A DNA stretch of 64,000 nucleotides. Origin: Stappia sp. ES.058. GTDB taxonomy: Bacteria > Pseudomonadota > Alphaproteobacteria > Rhizobiales > Stappiaceae. Each line of letters begins with the position of its first letter. Positions within the stretch are counted from its first letter, which is position 1. The notes below the pieces were generated by a model. It was given only the letters and a program-made list of their open reading frames with translations, was not told the DNA's origin and did no database searches. The position numbers and the translations under genes are program-made. Positions 1 through 9,394 of this stretch are shown piece after piece. The DNA lies in NCBI RefSeq assembly GCF_900105595.1, contig NZ_LT629784.1, positions 3,410,001 through 3,474,000 of the forward strand. Reading direction: 5' to 3'.

Positions 1-143
1 CCCGCGCCGTTGGCGCCGAGGAGAGCAACGATTCCCCCCTCGGGCACGGTGAGCGAGACGCCCTTCAACACCAGGATCACGTGATCGTAGATCACCTCGA
101 TGTTGTTCACCGACAGGATTGGATTGGCGGACGTCTCGTTCAT
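1..143 (-). CDS. livF: Branched-chain-type ABC transporter ATP-binding protein LivF, N-terminal part only
   Basis: Read on the minus strand from the ATG at 143, about 47 residues are present before the window edge cuts the gene. They run through a typical LivF N-terminus (ILSVNNIEVIYDHVILVLKG) and end inside the Walker A loop (GANGAG). In the family LivF is the second cytoplasmic ATPase of a LivFGHMK importer and pairs with LivG. It is the last gene seen in a minus-strand operon and lies 39 bases downstream of livK, so it should be co-transcribed. The substrate cannot be read from this fragment. Orientation, start and motif make the identification firm although most of the protein is outside the window. 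Confidence 0.9.
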   Translation of the reverse strand, partial: MNETSANPILSVNNIEVIYDHVILVLKGVSLTVPEGGIVALLGANGA

Positions 144-182
144 TTTCAGCTCCACATTATCGGGATCGTGACCGTTTGGCGG

Positions 183-1502
183 TCAGTTGCAGTCCCGCGG
201 AGTGATGTTGTTTTCCGCCGCATAAGCTGCGGAATCCTCTTCGATCAGCGCATTGATCACCGACCGGTCAGGCTCGATCCCGGAGGCGACGACGTGCCAC
301 GTCCCTGCGGCCGCATCCCACTGCTGGATCAGCACCGTGCCCGGATCGGAGTGAACCGCGCAGGAGATCTCCACCGGATAGGTGAAGTTCGGCAGGCCAA
401 GCTCGCCAAGCCGCTCCTCGGTGACGTTCAGCGCCTCGAGGCCTTCACGCACGTCCTTGCCGACGATCTCGTTGGACCCCTTGATCTCCATCGCCTTGCG
501 GATCGCCTCGGCCGTCCAAACGGCTGCAACGAGACCACGGTTGTAGAGAACCTCGCCGACCCGGTCGCGGTCGCCCGCCCCCATGTCGGCGTCATACACC
601 TTCTCCAGAATTTCCTGATGCAGCGGGAAATCGGCGCCCGGAGCGTGGAAGGTTGCGGAGAGATAGCCGTTGGCGCCCTCGCCCGCCGGCGTGACGTCAT
701 GCTCGGAGCCGGCCCACCAGTTGCCGATGAAGCGATCCATCGGATAGCGGATCGAGGAGGCTTCCTTGACCGCCACCTGGTTCATGACGCCCCAGCCCCA
801 CATCAGGACCCAGTCGGGCTGCATGCGGCGGATCTGCAGCCACGTGGCCTTCTGCTCCTGGCCCGGATGGTCGACCGGCAGGAGCTCCAACGTGAACCCA
901 TGCTTCTCCGCGAGGTTTTCAAGCGTACGGATCGGCTCTTTGCCATAGGCGGAGTTGTGATAGACAAGCGCGATCGTCTTGCCCTTGAGCTGATCCTCGC
1001 CGCCCTCGATCGCAGCCGCATAGTTGACCATGCCGGAGGCTGCGTCCCAGTAGGTTCCCGGGAAGTTGAAGATCCACGGAAACACCTTGCCGTTGGCGGC
1101 CGATGTGCGGCCGTAGCCCATCGTGAACAGCGGGATCTCGTCGACCGAGGCCTTCGGGATCAGCTGATAGGTGATGCCGGTCGAGAGCGGCTGATAGACC
1201 AGCGCGCCGCTGTCGCCCTGCCCCTTGGTGTTCTCGTAGCACTCCACGCCCTGCTGCGTGTTGTAGGCCGTCTCGCACTCCACGAAGTTGATCGTGGCGC
1301 CGTTGATGCCGCCGTCGCGCTGCTCCAGGAGCTTGAAGTAATCGGCGTAACCATTGGCGAAGGGAATGCCGCCCGGCGCATAGGGTCCGGTGCGATAGAC
1401 CAGCGACGGAATCGTCAGTTCATAGGCCTGTGCGGTGGACACCGCCACCGGCCCGGCGACCGCAAGCGCGGCAAGCCCGGCTGTAAGATGCTTCAGTTTC
1501 AT
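183..1502 (-). CDS. Branched-chain-type ABC transporter periplasmic substrate-binding protein
   Basis: A 439-residue periplasmic binding protein of the LivK type (type I fold). The start at 1502 is chosen because it gives a clear Sec signal peptide (MKLKHLTAGLAALAVAGP, likely cut after the AQA near residue 26); reading the frame further upstream would run into the livM region. The mature part has the features of the amide/urea/branched-chain class, for example GKTIALVYHNSAYGKE and the aromatic-rich WVLMWGWGVMN stretch. It lies between livM (74 bases upstream) and livF. There is no lipobox, so it is probably soluble in the periplasm. The nearby acyl-CoA ligase suggests that the ligand may be a carboxylic acid rather than an amino acid; that is inference. 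Confidence 0.88.
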   Translation of the reverse strand: MKLKHLTAGLAALAVAGPVAVSTAQAYELTIPSLVYRTGPYAPGGIPFANGYADYFKLLEQRDGGINGATINFVECETAYNTQQGVECYENTKGQGDSGALVYQPLSTGITYQLIPKASVDEIPLFTMGYGRTSAANGKVFPWIFNFPGTYWDAASGMVNYAAAIEGGEDQLKGKTIALVYHNSAYGKEPIRTLENLAEKHGFTLELLPVDHPGQEQKATWLQIRRMQPDWVLMWGWGVMNQVAVKEASSIRYPMDRFIGNWWAGSEHDVTPAGEGANGYLSATFHAPGADFPLHQEILEKVYDADMGAGDRDRVGEVLYNRGLVAAVWTAEAIRKAMEIKGSNEIVGKDVREGLEALNVTEERLGELGLPNFTYPVEISCAVHSDPGTVLIQQWDAAAGTWHVVASGIEPDRSVINALIEEDSAAYAAENNITPRDCN

Positions 1503-1576
1503 TTTGTTTCCTCCCTTGGAACAGGATATCGGGCAGTCGGCTGAGGGCGCGTGTTTGTCTGTTGTGCTGCGTTGCC

Positions 1577-2653
1577 TCAGTAGGGGAAGGGCCACAATCT
1601 CAGCTTTTCCTTCGTGATCTGCCAGAGCCGGGCAAGGCCGTGCGGCTCGACAATCAGGAAGAAGATGATGAGGAGGCCCATCAAGAGGATTTCGACGTGC
1701 TTGGCCATCGTCGGCATCATGCCAAGTCCGTCGACCATGAAGTTTTTCAGGAAAATCGGCAACAGGATCAGGAAGGCCGCCCCCATGAAGGAGCCGACGA
1801 TGGAGCCCAGCCCGCCAATGATCACCATGAACAGCACCAGGAACGAGACGTTGATGCCGAACACCTCGCCAACCTCGACCGCGCCGAGATAGACGGTGAA
1901 GAGCAGCGACCCGGCCATGCCGATGTAGAACGACGACACGGCGAAGGCCGACAGTTTGGTCAGCAGCGGACGAACGCCGATCAGTTCGGCGGCAATGTCC
2001 ATGTCGCGGATCGCCATCCAGTTGCGGCCCAGACGCCCGCGCACCAGGTTCTTGGCGATAAGCGCGAAAACGGCGAGCAACGACAGGCAGAAGAGATATT
2101 TCACCCACGGAAGCGCCGAGGGGCCGGTCAGCAGGAAACCGAACATCTCGCGGTCGGGCGCGGTGATCTGCCCCGTCATCGAGTAATTGTAGAACCAGCC
2201 GAACTTGTTGAAGACCCAAACCAGAAAGAACTGGGCGGCAAGCGTGGCGACCGCGAGATAAAGCCCCTTGATGCGCAGGCTCGGCAGGCCGAAGACCGAG
2301 CCGACCGCCGCCGTGATCCCGCCCGACAGCATCACAACGAAGATCATGTTCATCTCGGGGAAGGACGTCATCAGCTTGTAGGACGCATAGGCGCCCACCG
2401 CCATGAACCCGCCGGTGCCGAGCGAGATTTGCCCGCAGTAGCCCACCAGAATGTTCAGCCCCAGCGCCGCCAGGCCGTAGATCAGGAGCGGCAGCAGAAC
2501 GGCGTTGGTCCAGTAGTCGTCTACAAAGAACGGCACAACCAGGAACGCAAACGCCACGAACGCCCACACCACCCAGCGGTCCTGGGCGATCGGAAAGATC
2601 GCCTGATCGCGCTGGTAGGACGTCTTGTATTGGCCGGCTTCACGATAAAGCAT
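1577..2653 (-). CDS. livM: Branched-chain-type ABC transporter permease LivM
   Basis: A 358-residue inner-membrane permease, the LivM half of the translocation channel. The start at 2653 (MLYREAGQYKTS) was chosen because family similarity begins just after it. About ten hydrophobic segments are visible, and the family segment GLNILVGYCGQISLGTGGFM lies near residue 70, with the characteristic LRIKGLYLAVATLA further on. The C-terminal part has the EAA-like cytoplasmic loop (RNWMAIRDMDIAAELIGV) that contacts the ATPases. It is 34 bases downstream of livH and 74 bases upstream of livK. Length and motifs are normal for the family and nothing looks degraded. Confidence 0.93.
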   Translation of the reverse strand: MLYREAGQYKTSYQRDQAIFPIAQDRWVVWAFVAFAFLVVPFFVDDYWTNAVLLPLLIYGLAALGLNILVGYCGQISLGTGGFMAVGAYASYKLMTSFPEMNMIFVVMLSGGITAAVGSVFGLPSLRIKGLYLAVATLAAQFFLVWVFNKFGWFYNYSMTGQITAPDREMFGFLLTGPSALPWVKYLFCLSLLAVFALIAKNLVRGRLGRNWMAIRDMDIAAELIGVRPLLTKLSAFAVSSFYIGMAGSLLFTVYLGAVEVGEVFGINVSFLVLFMVIIGGLGSIVGSFMGAAFLILLPIFLKNFMVDGLGMMPTMAKHVEILLMGLLIIFFLIVEPHGLARLWQITKEKLRLWPFPY

Positions 2654-2687
2654 TGAGGTATCACCCGTCCTGAGTAAAAGCGATGCG

Positions 2688-3584
2688 TCAGACGCGCTCG
2701 ATGATGCGTTCGCCGAACAGCCCTTGCGGGCGGACCAGCAGGAAGGCGAGCGCCAGCATGTAGGCGAACCAGTTCTCGATCGCGCCGCCAACCATCGGGC
2801 CGACATAGATCTCCGCGAGCTTTTCGCCGACACCGATGATCAGCCCGCCGACGATGGCGCCGGGGATGGAGGTGAACCCGCCGAGGATCAGCACCGGAAG
2901 CGCCTTGAGCGCGATCAGCGACAGCGAGAACTGCACGCCCGATTTCGCGCCCCACAGCGTTCCCGCGACAAGCGCGACGAAGCCGGCGACCGACCAGACG
3001 ACCACCCAGATGGTTTGCAGCGAGATGCCGACGGACAGGGCCGCCTGATGATCGTCGGCGACCGCCCGCAGCGCCCGGCCAATGCGCGTCTTCTGGAAGA
3101 AGATGGCGAGGAAGGCGACCAGCGTCGCGGCGATCAGCGCCGCGAAGACCTCGAGCTTGTCGATGTAGATGTTGAAGGTGTCGAGCATGTAGTCCGAAGC
3201 GCCCGACGGCAGGCCGATGTTCAGGACCTTGACGTTGGACCCCCACAGGATGTCGCCGACACCTTCCAGCACATAGGCAAGGCCGATGGTCGCCATCAAC
3301 AGGATGATCGGCTCCTGATTGACCAGATGGCGCAGCACGAAACGCTCAACCGCCCAGGCGACGAGGACCATCACACCCATGGTCAGCACAAAGGCGATCG
3401 GCCAGGGAAGGCCGGTCTTTTCCATGATGCCGGCAAAGGTGAGCGCGGCGAAAAGGCACATCACGCCCTGGGCGAAGTTGAAGACACCGGATGCCTTGAA
3501 GATCAGCACGAAGCCAAGGGCAACCAGAGAATACATCACGCCGGCCATGATGCCCGACAGGATCGTTTCGATCAGAAACTCCAT
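2688..3584 (-). CDS. livH: Branched-chain-type ABC transporter permease LivH
   Basis: A 298-residue inner-membrane permease. It opens with the LivH signature (GIMAGVMYSLVALGFVLIFK followed by ASGVFNFAQGVM), has about eight membrane segments, and carries the coupling-loop motif TRIGRALRAVADDHQAALSV in the middle. It forms the channel with LivM. It starts 13 bases after livG and ends 34 bases before livM, so the operon is tightly packed. The length is standard (LivH proteins are about 290-310 residues). The insertion around residues 115-135 (SGASDYMLDTFNIYIDK) is periplasmic and variable between homologues. Confidence 0.93.
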   Translation of the reverse strand: MEFLIETILSGIMAGVMYSLVALGFVLIFKASGVFNFAQGVMCLFAALTFAGIMEKTGLPWPIAFVLTMGVMVLVAWAVERFVLRHLVNQEPIILLMATIGLAYVLEGVGDILWGSNVKVLNIGLPSGASDYMLDTFNIYIDKLEVFAALIAATLVAFLAIFFQKTRIGRALRAVADDHQAALSVGISLQTIWVVVWSVAGFVALVAGTLWGAKSGVQFSLSLIALKALPVLILGGFTSIPGAIVGGLIIGVGEKLAEIYVGPMVGGAIENWFAYMLALAFLLVRPQGLFGERIIERV

Positions 3585-3597
3585 CTCATGCTGTCCT

Positions 3598-4425
3598 TTA
3601 GTGTTCGTGCGGAACGCCGAGATAGGCGTCGATCACGTCCTGGCTGGCCTGGACCTCATCGGGCACGCCATCGGCGATCTTGAGGCCGTAGTCGAGAACG
3701 ACGATGCGGTCGGACAGGTCCATCACGACACCCATGTCGTGCTCGATCAGCGCGATGGTCGTTCCAAACTGCTGGTTCACGTCGAGGATGAAGCGGCTCA
3801 TGTCCTCCTTCTCCTCAAGATTCATGCCGGCCATCGGCTCGTCGAGAAGCAGGAGTTCCGGCTCCATGGCGAGCGCGCGGGCAAGCTCCACCCGCTTTTG
3901 CAGCCCGTAGGGCAGCCGCCCGACCGGCGTCTTGCGGATCGCCTGGATTTCAAGGAAATCGATGATCTCCTCCACCTTGCGGCGATGCTCGATCTCTTCG
4001 GTGAGGGCCGGCCCCCAGTGCAGGCACTGCCAGAAGAAGTTCTTCTTCATCTTCAGGCCGCGGCCGGTCATGATGTTGTCGAGCGTCGTCATGCCCTTGA
4101 ACAACGCCACGTTCTGGAACGTGCGGGCGATGCCGTTGCTCGCCGCCTCATAGGGCTTCATCTTGCGCCGCACCTTGCCGCGCCAGGTGATCGTGCCTTC
4201 CTGGGGATGGTAGAAGCCGTTGATAACGTTCAGCATCGAGGTCTTGCCGGCGCCGTTCGGCCCGATAATGGCGCGCACCTCGCCCTTGACGATGTCGAAG
4301 GAGATGTTGGTGATCGCCTTCACGCCGCCGAACGACAGCGACACGTTGTCGACGCGCAGCAGCACCTCGCCCTTCGACATGCCGGAGTGACCGGCCATGC
4401 GGGCGGGATCGACAAGCACACTCAT
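3598..4425 (-). CDS. livG: Branched-chain-type ABC transporter ATP-binding protein LivG
   Basis: A 275-residue ABC ATPase. Walker A is GPNGAGKT near residue 56; the signature region reads LPYGLQKRVELARALAMEP, as in LivG proteins where LSGGQ is replaced; Walker B is LLLLDEPMAGMN; and the H-loop is IEHDMGVVMDLSDR. A second possible start is Met16 (MSKGEVLLRV), which matches the family N-terminus better. The listed start overlaps the upstream ligase stop by four bases (ATGA) and suggests translational coupling. The insert around HWGPALTEEIEHRRK is normal for LivG. It powers LivHM together with LivF. Confidence 0.92.
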   Translation of the reverse strand: MSVLVDPARMAGHSGMSKGEVLLRVDNVSLSFGGVKAITNISFDIVKGEVRAIIGPNGAGKTSMLNVINGFYHPQEGTITWRGKVRRKMKPYEAASNGIARTFQNVALFKGMTTLDNIMTGRGLKMKKNFFWQCLHWGPALTEEIEHRRKVEEIIDFLEIQAIRKTPVGRLPYGLQKRVELARALAMEPELLLLDEPMAGMNLEEKEDMSRFILDVNQQFGTTIALIEHDMGVVMDLSDRIVVLDYGLKIADGVPDEVQASQDVIDAYLGVPHEH

Positions 4426-6410
4426 TCCGCCGCCTCCTGAATGTTGCGCTCCGAGGCGGGATGAAGCGTCATGTCGCGAATTTCCACGGTCGCCTCGAGA
4501 ACGCCCTTGCGGCCGTCCTCATAGGTCACTTCCGTCTTCACGTGCTTCGATGCCGAGCCGTCGTAGAGCGCCTCGATCAGCGGCGAATAGCGCTCCGCAA
4601 TGAAGGACCGGCGCACCTTCTGGGTGCGGGTCAGTTCCCCGTCATCCGCCTCGAGTTCCTTGTGCAGCACCAAAAACCGCTTGATCTGCGCGCCCGCCAT
4701 CATCGGCTCGCCGGCAAGATCCCGGTTCACCTGGTCGACATGCTTCTCGATCATGTCGTAGACGAGCGGGTGCTGGGCCAGTTCCTGATAGGAGGCATAA
4801 TTGATGTTGTTGCGCTCCGCCCAGGATCCGACCGACGTAAGGTCGATGTTGACGAACACCCCGCAGAAGTCGCGCCCGTCTCCAAAGGCCACGACCTCCT
4901 TCACATTCGGGAAGAACTTCAACTTGTTCTCGATGTATTTCGGTGCGAACAGGGACCCGCTGGTCAGCTTGCCGACGTCCTTGGCACGATCGATGATCTT
5001 GAGGTGACCGTTGTCGGCAATGAAGCCGGCATCGCCGGTCAGCACCCAGCCGTCCTCGGTCTTGGTCGACTTCGTCGCCTCGTCGTTCTTGTAGTAGCCG
5101 ACGAAGACGCCGGGCGAACGGTAGAGCACCTCGCCGTTTTCGGCTATTTTCAGCTCCACCTGGGTGGCCGGCTTGCCGACCGTGTCGCCGAAAATCTCGC
5201 CGTCGGGCTGCATGGTGATGTACACGCTGGCTTCCGTCTGGCCGTAGAGCTGTTTCAGGTTGAGGCCGAGCGAACGATAGAACCGGAAGATCTCGGGACC
5301 GATGGCCTCGCCGGCGGTGTAGCCGACCTTGAGCCGGGTGAAGCCCATCTGGTTCTTCAACGGTCCGTAGACGAAGATCTCGCCCAGCCAATAGGCCAGC
5401 TTGTCCGTCAGCGCCACGTCCTCGCCGTTGAGGATCTTCTCGCCAACGCGGTTTGCCACACCCATGAAGACGTCGAACATGGTCTTCTTGATCTTTCCGG
5501 CGTCTTCCATGCGCACCATGATGTGCGTCAAAAGGCCCTCGAAGACGCGCGGCGGCGCAAAGAAATAGGTCGGCGCGATCTCGCGTCGGTCGGACAGCAC
5601 CGTTTCCAGGCTTTCGGGACAATTGACGCAATAGCCGGCGGTATAGGCCTGGGCGAGCGAGAACACGTGATCGCCGATCCACGCCATCGGCAGATAGGCG
5701 AGCGTTTCCTCATGCTCGTCGAGCTTGTCGAAGGCGTTGCCGTTGCGGCCCGAGATGACGAGATTGTCGAAGGAGAGCATCACGCCCTTGGGCCGACCGG
5801 TAGTGCCGGAGGTGTAGAGCATCACCGACACGTCGTTGCCCTTGCCTGCGGCGATCGCGTCCAGCCAGGCGGTGTCGCGCGCCGGATCGGCATCGATCGC
5901 CTTGCGCCCTGCAGCCTGCATCTCCTCGAAGGAATGCAGCCGGGTGTGATCGTAATCGCGAAGGCCGCGCGGATCGTCGTAGATTACATGCTCAAGGCGC
6001 GGCAGGTTCTCCGACATGGACAAGAGCTTGTCGACCTGCTCCTGGTCCTCCACGCAAGCGAAACGCACCTCGGCGTGCTCCAGCACGAAGGCCATCTCCT
6101 CTGCGACACTGTCGGAATAAAGTGGAACCGGAACGCCCCCGAGCGACTGTGCGGCGACCATCGTCCAGTACAGGCGCGGGCGGTTGGAACCGACAATGGC
6201 GATCCGGTCGCCTGCGGTGAATCCGATGTCCTGCAGGCCGATGGCGAAGGTCCGGATTTCCTCCAGAACCTCGGACCATGTCCATGCCTGCCAGATTCCG
6301 AGATCCTTTTCACGCATTGCCGGACGGTCAGCAAAGACCTTGGCGTTGTGCAAAAGGATTTTCGGAAAGGTGTCCTCGTCGAGGTGCTCGACGACGGCCG
6401 ACCCTGCCAT
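4422..6410 (-). CDS. AMP-dependent acyl-CoA ligase (long-chain type, COG1022) in the liv-type operon
   Basis: A 662-residue adenylate-forming ligase that activates a carboxylic acid to its CoA thioester through an acyl-adenylate. The P-loop motif YTSGTTGRPKGVM lies near residue 215, the second core motif LKQLYGQTEAS near residue 395, and the ribose-binding aspartate in GWVLTGDAGFIADNG near residue 455. The start at 6410 (MAGSAVVEHLDED) has GGGGAAG a few bases upstream, and the extra 15 residues encoded further upstream lack family similarity. It is the first gene of the operon and overlaps livG by four bases. A ligase leading a LivGHMKF operon suggests that the imported acid is trapped as a CoA thioester on entry. 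The exact acid is unknown; aromatic, branched or fatty acids are all possible. Confidence 0.9.
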   Translation of the reverse strand: MAGSAVVEHLDEDTFPKILLHNAKVFADRPAMREKDLGIWQAWTWSEVLEEIRTFAIGLQDIGFTAGDRIAIVGSNRPRLYWTMVAAQSLGGVPVPLYSDSVAEEMAFVLEHAEVRFACVEDQEQVDKLLSMSENLPRLEHVIYDDPRGLRDYDHTRLHSFEEMQAAGRKAIDADPARDTAWLDAIAAGKGNDVSVMLYTSGTTGRPKGVMLSFDNLVISGRNGNAFDKLDEHEETLAYLPMAWIGDHVFSLAQAYTAGYCVNCPESLETVLSDRREIAPTYFFAPPRVFEGLLTHIMVRMEDAGKIKKTMFDVFMGVANRVGEKILNGEDVALTDKLAYWLGEIFVYGPLKNQMGFTRLKVGYTAGEAIGPEIFRFYRSLGLNLKQLYGQTEASVYITMQPDGEIFGDTVGKPATQVELKIAENGEVLYRSPGVFVGYYKNDEATKSTKTEDGWVLTGDAGFIADNGHLKIIDRAKDVGKLTSGSLFAPKYIENKLKFFPNVKEVVAFGDGRDFCGVFVNIDLTSVGSWAERNNINYASYQELAQHPLVYDMIEKHVDQVNRDLAGEPMMAGAQIKRFLVLHKELEADDGELTRTQKVRRSFIAERYSPLIEALYDGSASKHVKTEVTYEDGRKGVLEATVEIRDMTLHPASERNIQEAAE

Positions 6411-6673
6411 TGCGTTTCTTCCCCTCTCCGCGCCCCTGTTTTGTCGGGGTCGCACAATTATTTGGAGCTATCAGACTACCTTCGATCCGCTGGATCAAGC
6501 CTTTCTCTCTTTTTGGAGAATGACAGCCGAATGACGTGGATCAACGCTCAAGGGAACGCTACGGCCCGGTCATTGCGCCAGTATGTGCCAAATGCAACGA
6601 AATGTTTCACTCGCCGCACAGGCAGGCCGGGGTTTTCATTCGACAGCCCGACGACATTGCGTAAACTTGGCCC
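6411..6673. promoter_or_regulatory. Divergent promoter region between the liv-type operon and the two-component genes
   Basis: 263 bases without a convincing gene separate the ligase start (6410, minus) from the kinase start (6674, plus), so both promoters should lie here. The part from about 6450 to 6535 is less GC-rich than its surroundings. A TTGC...GCAA dyad lies around 6574-6598 (attgcgccagtatgtgccaa and following), a possible site for the downstream response regulator. I could not fix -35 and -10 boxes with confidence. Confidence 0.4.
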
Positions 6674-8614
6674 ATGTCCAGCGGCGACCTTTTCCGCGAC
6701 CGCCTCGATCTTCTGCAGGCGGCGCTCGACCACATCAACCAGGGCTTTTCCGTTTTCGACGGCGATCTCCAGCTTGTCGCCTGGAACCGGCAGCTCTTCG
6801 AAATGCTGGATTTTCCGTTTCACCTGGCAAAGCGCGGGACCCATCTGGCGGCCTTTCTGGAGGTGAACGCGGCGCGCGGGGAATACGGCGAGGGCGATGT
6901 CGCCGAAATGGTCGCGCGGCGGGTGGAGCGCGCACGGCTGTTCGAACCGCATGATTTCGAGCGCATACGCCCCGACGGACAGGTTGTTCTGGTCACCGGC
7001 GCGCCCCTGCCGGAAGGCGGCTTCGTCACCACCTACACCGACATCACCCGCGAGCGCGAGCAGCAGGCTTCGCTCGAGCGCACCGTCGTGGAGCGGACCC
7101 GGCAGCTGCGCCAGAGCGAGGACTGGCTCCGGCTGGTGACCGACAACGTTCCCGCGCTCGTTGCCTACCTGGGCCCGGGGCCGGTCTTTCGCTTCGCCAA
7201 CCGCCGCTACGCCAAGTGGTTCGACCAGACGGTGGAATCCATGATCGGCCGAAAGGCGGAAGACGTGATCGGGGCGGATCTTTATCGCGAAATCAGTCCG
7301 CATGTCGAAAAGGCCTTTCGCGGCCATGCGGTGTCCTATGAGTATTCGCGCGCGCGTCCCAACGGACGGCTGGCGCATATGCGCTCGACGCTCATCCCCG
7401 ACCGAACGCTCGACGGGCGCACCCTCGGCTGTTTCGTGCTTTCGCTCGACGCCACGGACCAGAAACGCAGCGAGACCGCACTCGCCCATGCCCAGCGCAT
7501 GGAGGCGGTCGGCCAGCTTACAGGCGGACTGGCACATGATTTCAACAACCTGCTGACAATCATCATCGGCAATGTGCTGGCGTTGCGCCGATGCGCCGAC
7601 ACCCCCCCGATGCCGGATCTCTCCGGGCATCTCGATCCCATTCTTCACGCGGCGCAACGCGGCGCCGACCTGACGAGACGCCTTCTCGCTTTCGCGCGGG
7701 GCGATGCGCCGAACACCAAAGCGGTGCGCCTCTCCGGCGTCATCGCCAACATCGAGGGACTGGTCGCAGGCTCCCTCCCTTCGGCGATCTCCTGGGATGC
7801 CGCCATTGGCGACGACAATCTGGTCGCCAGGGTCGATCCGGCCGAACTGGAAAACGCGCTCGTGAACCTCGTGTTGAATGCGCGCGACGCCATGCCGGAG
7901 GGCGGGCGTGTGTCGCTGTCGCTCAGCCGGCTTCAGTTGTGCGACAGCGAAGCCGACCGCCTTGGCGTCGAACCGGGGACCTATGCGCAGGTCCTCGTCG
8001 GCGACACCGGCTCAGGCATGACCGAGGACGTGCGCCGGCAGGCCTTCGACCCCTTCTTCTCGACAAAACCGTTCGGCACGGGCAGCGGTCTCGGACTGCC
8101 AACGGTTTACGGGTTCGCGCGCCGCGCCGGCGGCGGCGTCGCGATCGACTCGCGTCCGGGGCGGGGAACGGACATCCGGATCCTGCTGCCAATGCTTTCC
8201 GGGACCGATGCGGAAGACGACGACGGAGACGCACACCACACAAAGGGCGGATGCGGAGAGCTGATCCTTCTGGTCGACGACGACGAGGCGGTCGCGAATG
8301 TGGTGCGTGATCAGCTCTGCAATCTCGGCTACACCGTGCTTGTGACCACAGAGGCGCGCGATGCCATCGATCTGGTCCGCGATGTCGCCGACATTCGCGC
8401 GGTTGTCAGCGACATCGTCATGCCCGGCCAGATCAACGGTCTCGCCCTGATTGCCGAGATCCGAAGGATCCGTCCGGGTCTTCCGCTTGCCCTGATGACC
8501 GGATACCGTGAGGGACCGGACGCCGAAGCCGTCCGGCCGGCTTGTCCCGTCCTGCCAAAGCCCTTTACAACCAGTTCCTTGGCGAAAACGATGAGCGAGA
8601 TCCTGGCTCCATGA
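6674..8614 (+). CDS. PAS-domain hybrid histidine kinase with C-terminal receiver domain
   Basis: A 646-residue sensor of the soluble PAS_7 hybrid-kinase type. An N-terminal PAS-like domain (LQAALDHINQGFSVFDGDLQ) covers residues about 12-125, then a short coiled coil (REREQQASLERTVVERTRQL), a second PAS domain (about 155-270), and a DHp domain with the phospho-accepting histidine in GGLAHDFNNLLTIIIGN. The ATPase domain has the N box (LVNLVLNARDAMPEGG), G1 (GDTGSGM) and G2 (GTGSGLGLP). A receiver domain follows (ILLVDDDEAV, phospho-acceptor Asp in VVSDIVMPG, conserved Lys in LPKPF). No membrane segment is seen, so it senses a cytoplasmic cue. It overlaps the response regulator by four bases and is divergent from the liv-type operon, its likely target. 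Confidence 0.93.
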   Translation: MSSGDLFRDRLDLLQAALDHINQGFSVFDGDLQLVAWNRQLFEMLDFPFHLAKRGTHLAAFLEVNAARGEYGEGDVAEMVARRVERARLFEPHDFERIRPDGQVVLVTGAPLPEGGFVTTYTDITREREQQASLERTVVERTRQLRQSEDWLRLVTDNVPALVAYLGPGPVFRFANRRYAKWFDQTVESMIGRKAEDVIGADLYREISPHVEKAFRGHAVSYEYSRARPNGRLAHMRSTLIPDRTLDGRTLGCFVLSLDATDQKRSETALAHAQRMEAVGQLTGGLAHDFNNLLTIIIGNVLALRRCADTPPMPDLSGHLDPILHAAQRGADLTRRLLAFARGDAPNTKAVRLSGVIANIEGLVAGSLPSAISWDAAIGDDNLVARVDPAELENALVNLVLNARDAMPEGGRVSLSLSRLQLCDSEADRLGVEPGTYAQVLVGDTGSGMTEDVRRQAFDPFFSTKPFGTGSGLGLPTVYGFARRAGGGVAIDSRPGRGTDIRILLPMLSGTDAEDDDGDAHHTKGGCGELILLVDDDEAVANVVRDQLCNLGYTVLVTTEARDAIDLVRDVADIRAVVSDIVMPGQINGLALIAEIRRIRPGLPLALMTGYREGPDAEAVRPACPVLPKPFTTSSLAKTMSEILAP

Positions 8615-9357
8615 GCTTTCCAGATCCCCTTCACGATACCGGCACGTGCGAAGGTGCCGACATGCAGATCTACGTCGTGGAGGATGATGCCGACATCCGC
8701 TCCCTCGTGTGCGATACGCTTGCCACCTACGGTTTTCGCGCGATCGGCTTCGCCACCGCCGAGGCCGCGCTTCAGGAGCTGGCGCGACACATGCCCGCCG
8801 CCGTGATTCTCGATCTCGGGCTGCCAGACATGGATGGCATGGAGGCGATCAATCGCATTCGCGCCGGCGGGTCGGTTCCCATTCTGGTTCTGTCGGCACG
8901 CGCGCACGCTTCCGACAGGATCATGGGGCTGGAGTTCGGCGCCGACGACTATGTCGTGAAACCCTTCGACCCGAGGGAGATCGTGGCCCGCATCCGCTCG
9001 CTTTTACGCCGCGCAAACCGGGTGGACACCGACGCACAATCAGGTGTGAGGGCGGCCCGCTTTGCTGGTTGGCGTTTCGAGCCGGGATCGCATCGGCTGA
9101 TTGCACCGGACGGTGAGGAGACCTTTCTCTCCACCGGAGAAACGACCCTGCTGACAGCGCTTCTCAAGGCGCCGAAACGGGTCCTGACCCGCGATCACCT
9201 GCTGGAGCACGGCGGGCGCGACGATACGCTCGACCGGGCCATCGACGTGCGCATCTCGCGCATCCGCAAGAAGCTCACCCGGCCCGACGCGCCGACACTG
9301 ATCCGCACGGTATACGGCTCGGGCTACATGCTCACCGCGCAAGTCGACTGGAGCTGA
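8611..9357 (+). CDS. OmpR-family response regulator
   Basis: A two-domain regulator of 248 residues from the ATG at 8611, which overlaps the kinase stop (ATGA). A second start at 8662 (MQIYVVEDD) has GAAGG about seven bases upstream and gives the more usual family length of 231 residues; I cannot decide between them. The receiver has the acidic pair VVEDDADIR, the phospho-acceptor Asp in LDLGLPDMDG, the switch Ser in LVLSAR and Lys in VVKPFDPRE. The C-terminal winged helix ends with the family pattern RAIDVRISRIRKKL and RTVYGSGYM. It presumably receives phosphate from the adjacent hybrid kinase and binds promoters in 6411-6673. Confidence 0.93.
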   Translation: MSFPDPLHDTGTCEGADMQIYVVEDDADIRSLVCDTLATYGFRAIGFATAEAALQELARHMPAAVILDLGLPDMDGMEAINRIRAGGSVPILVLSARAHASDRIMGLEFGADDYVVKPFDPREIVARIRSLLRRANRVDTDAQSGVRAARFAGWRFEPGSHRLIAPDGEETFLSTGETTLLTALLKAPKRVLTRDHLLEHGGRDDTLDRAIDVRISRIRKKLTRPDAPTLIRTVYGSGYMLTAQVDWS

Positions 9358-9394
9358 AGCGGACCCGGAGGCCCGCCCACAGCGGTCCCGCCCG

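Noticed and set aside
1503..2567. Extension of the binding-protein frame upstream to 2567
   Set aside because: It would run out of frame through livM, and the true signal peptide starts at 1502.
4461..6866. An 801-codon plus-strand frame opposite the acyl-CoA ligase
   Set aside because: It has no recognisable domain and runs past the ligase into the kinase gene; the ligase is certain.
8928..9106. Small minus-strand frames inside the response regulator gene
   Set aside because: Antisense shadow with no ribosome site.
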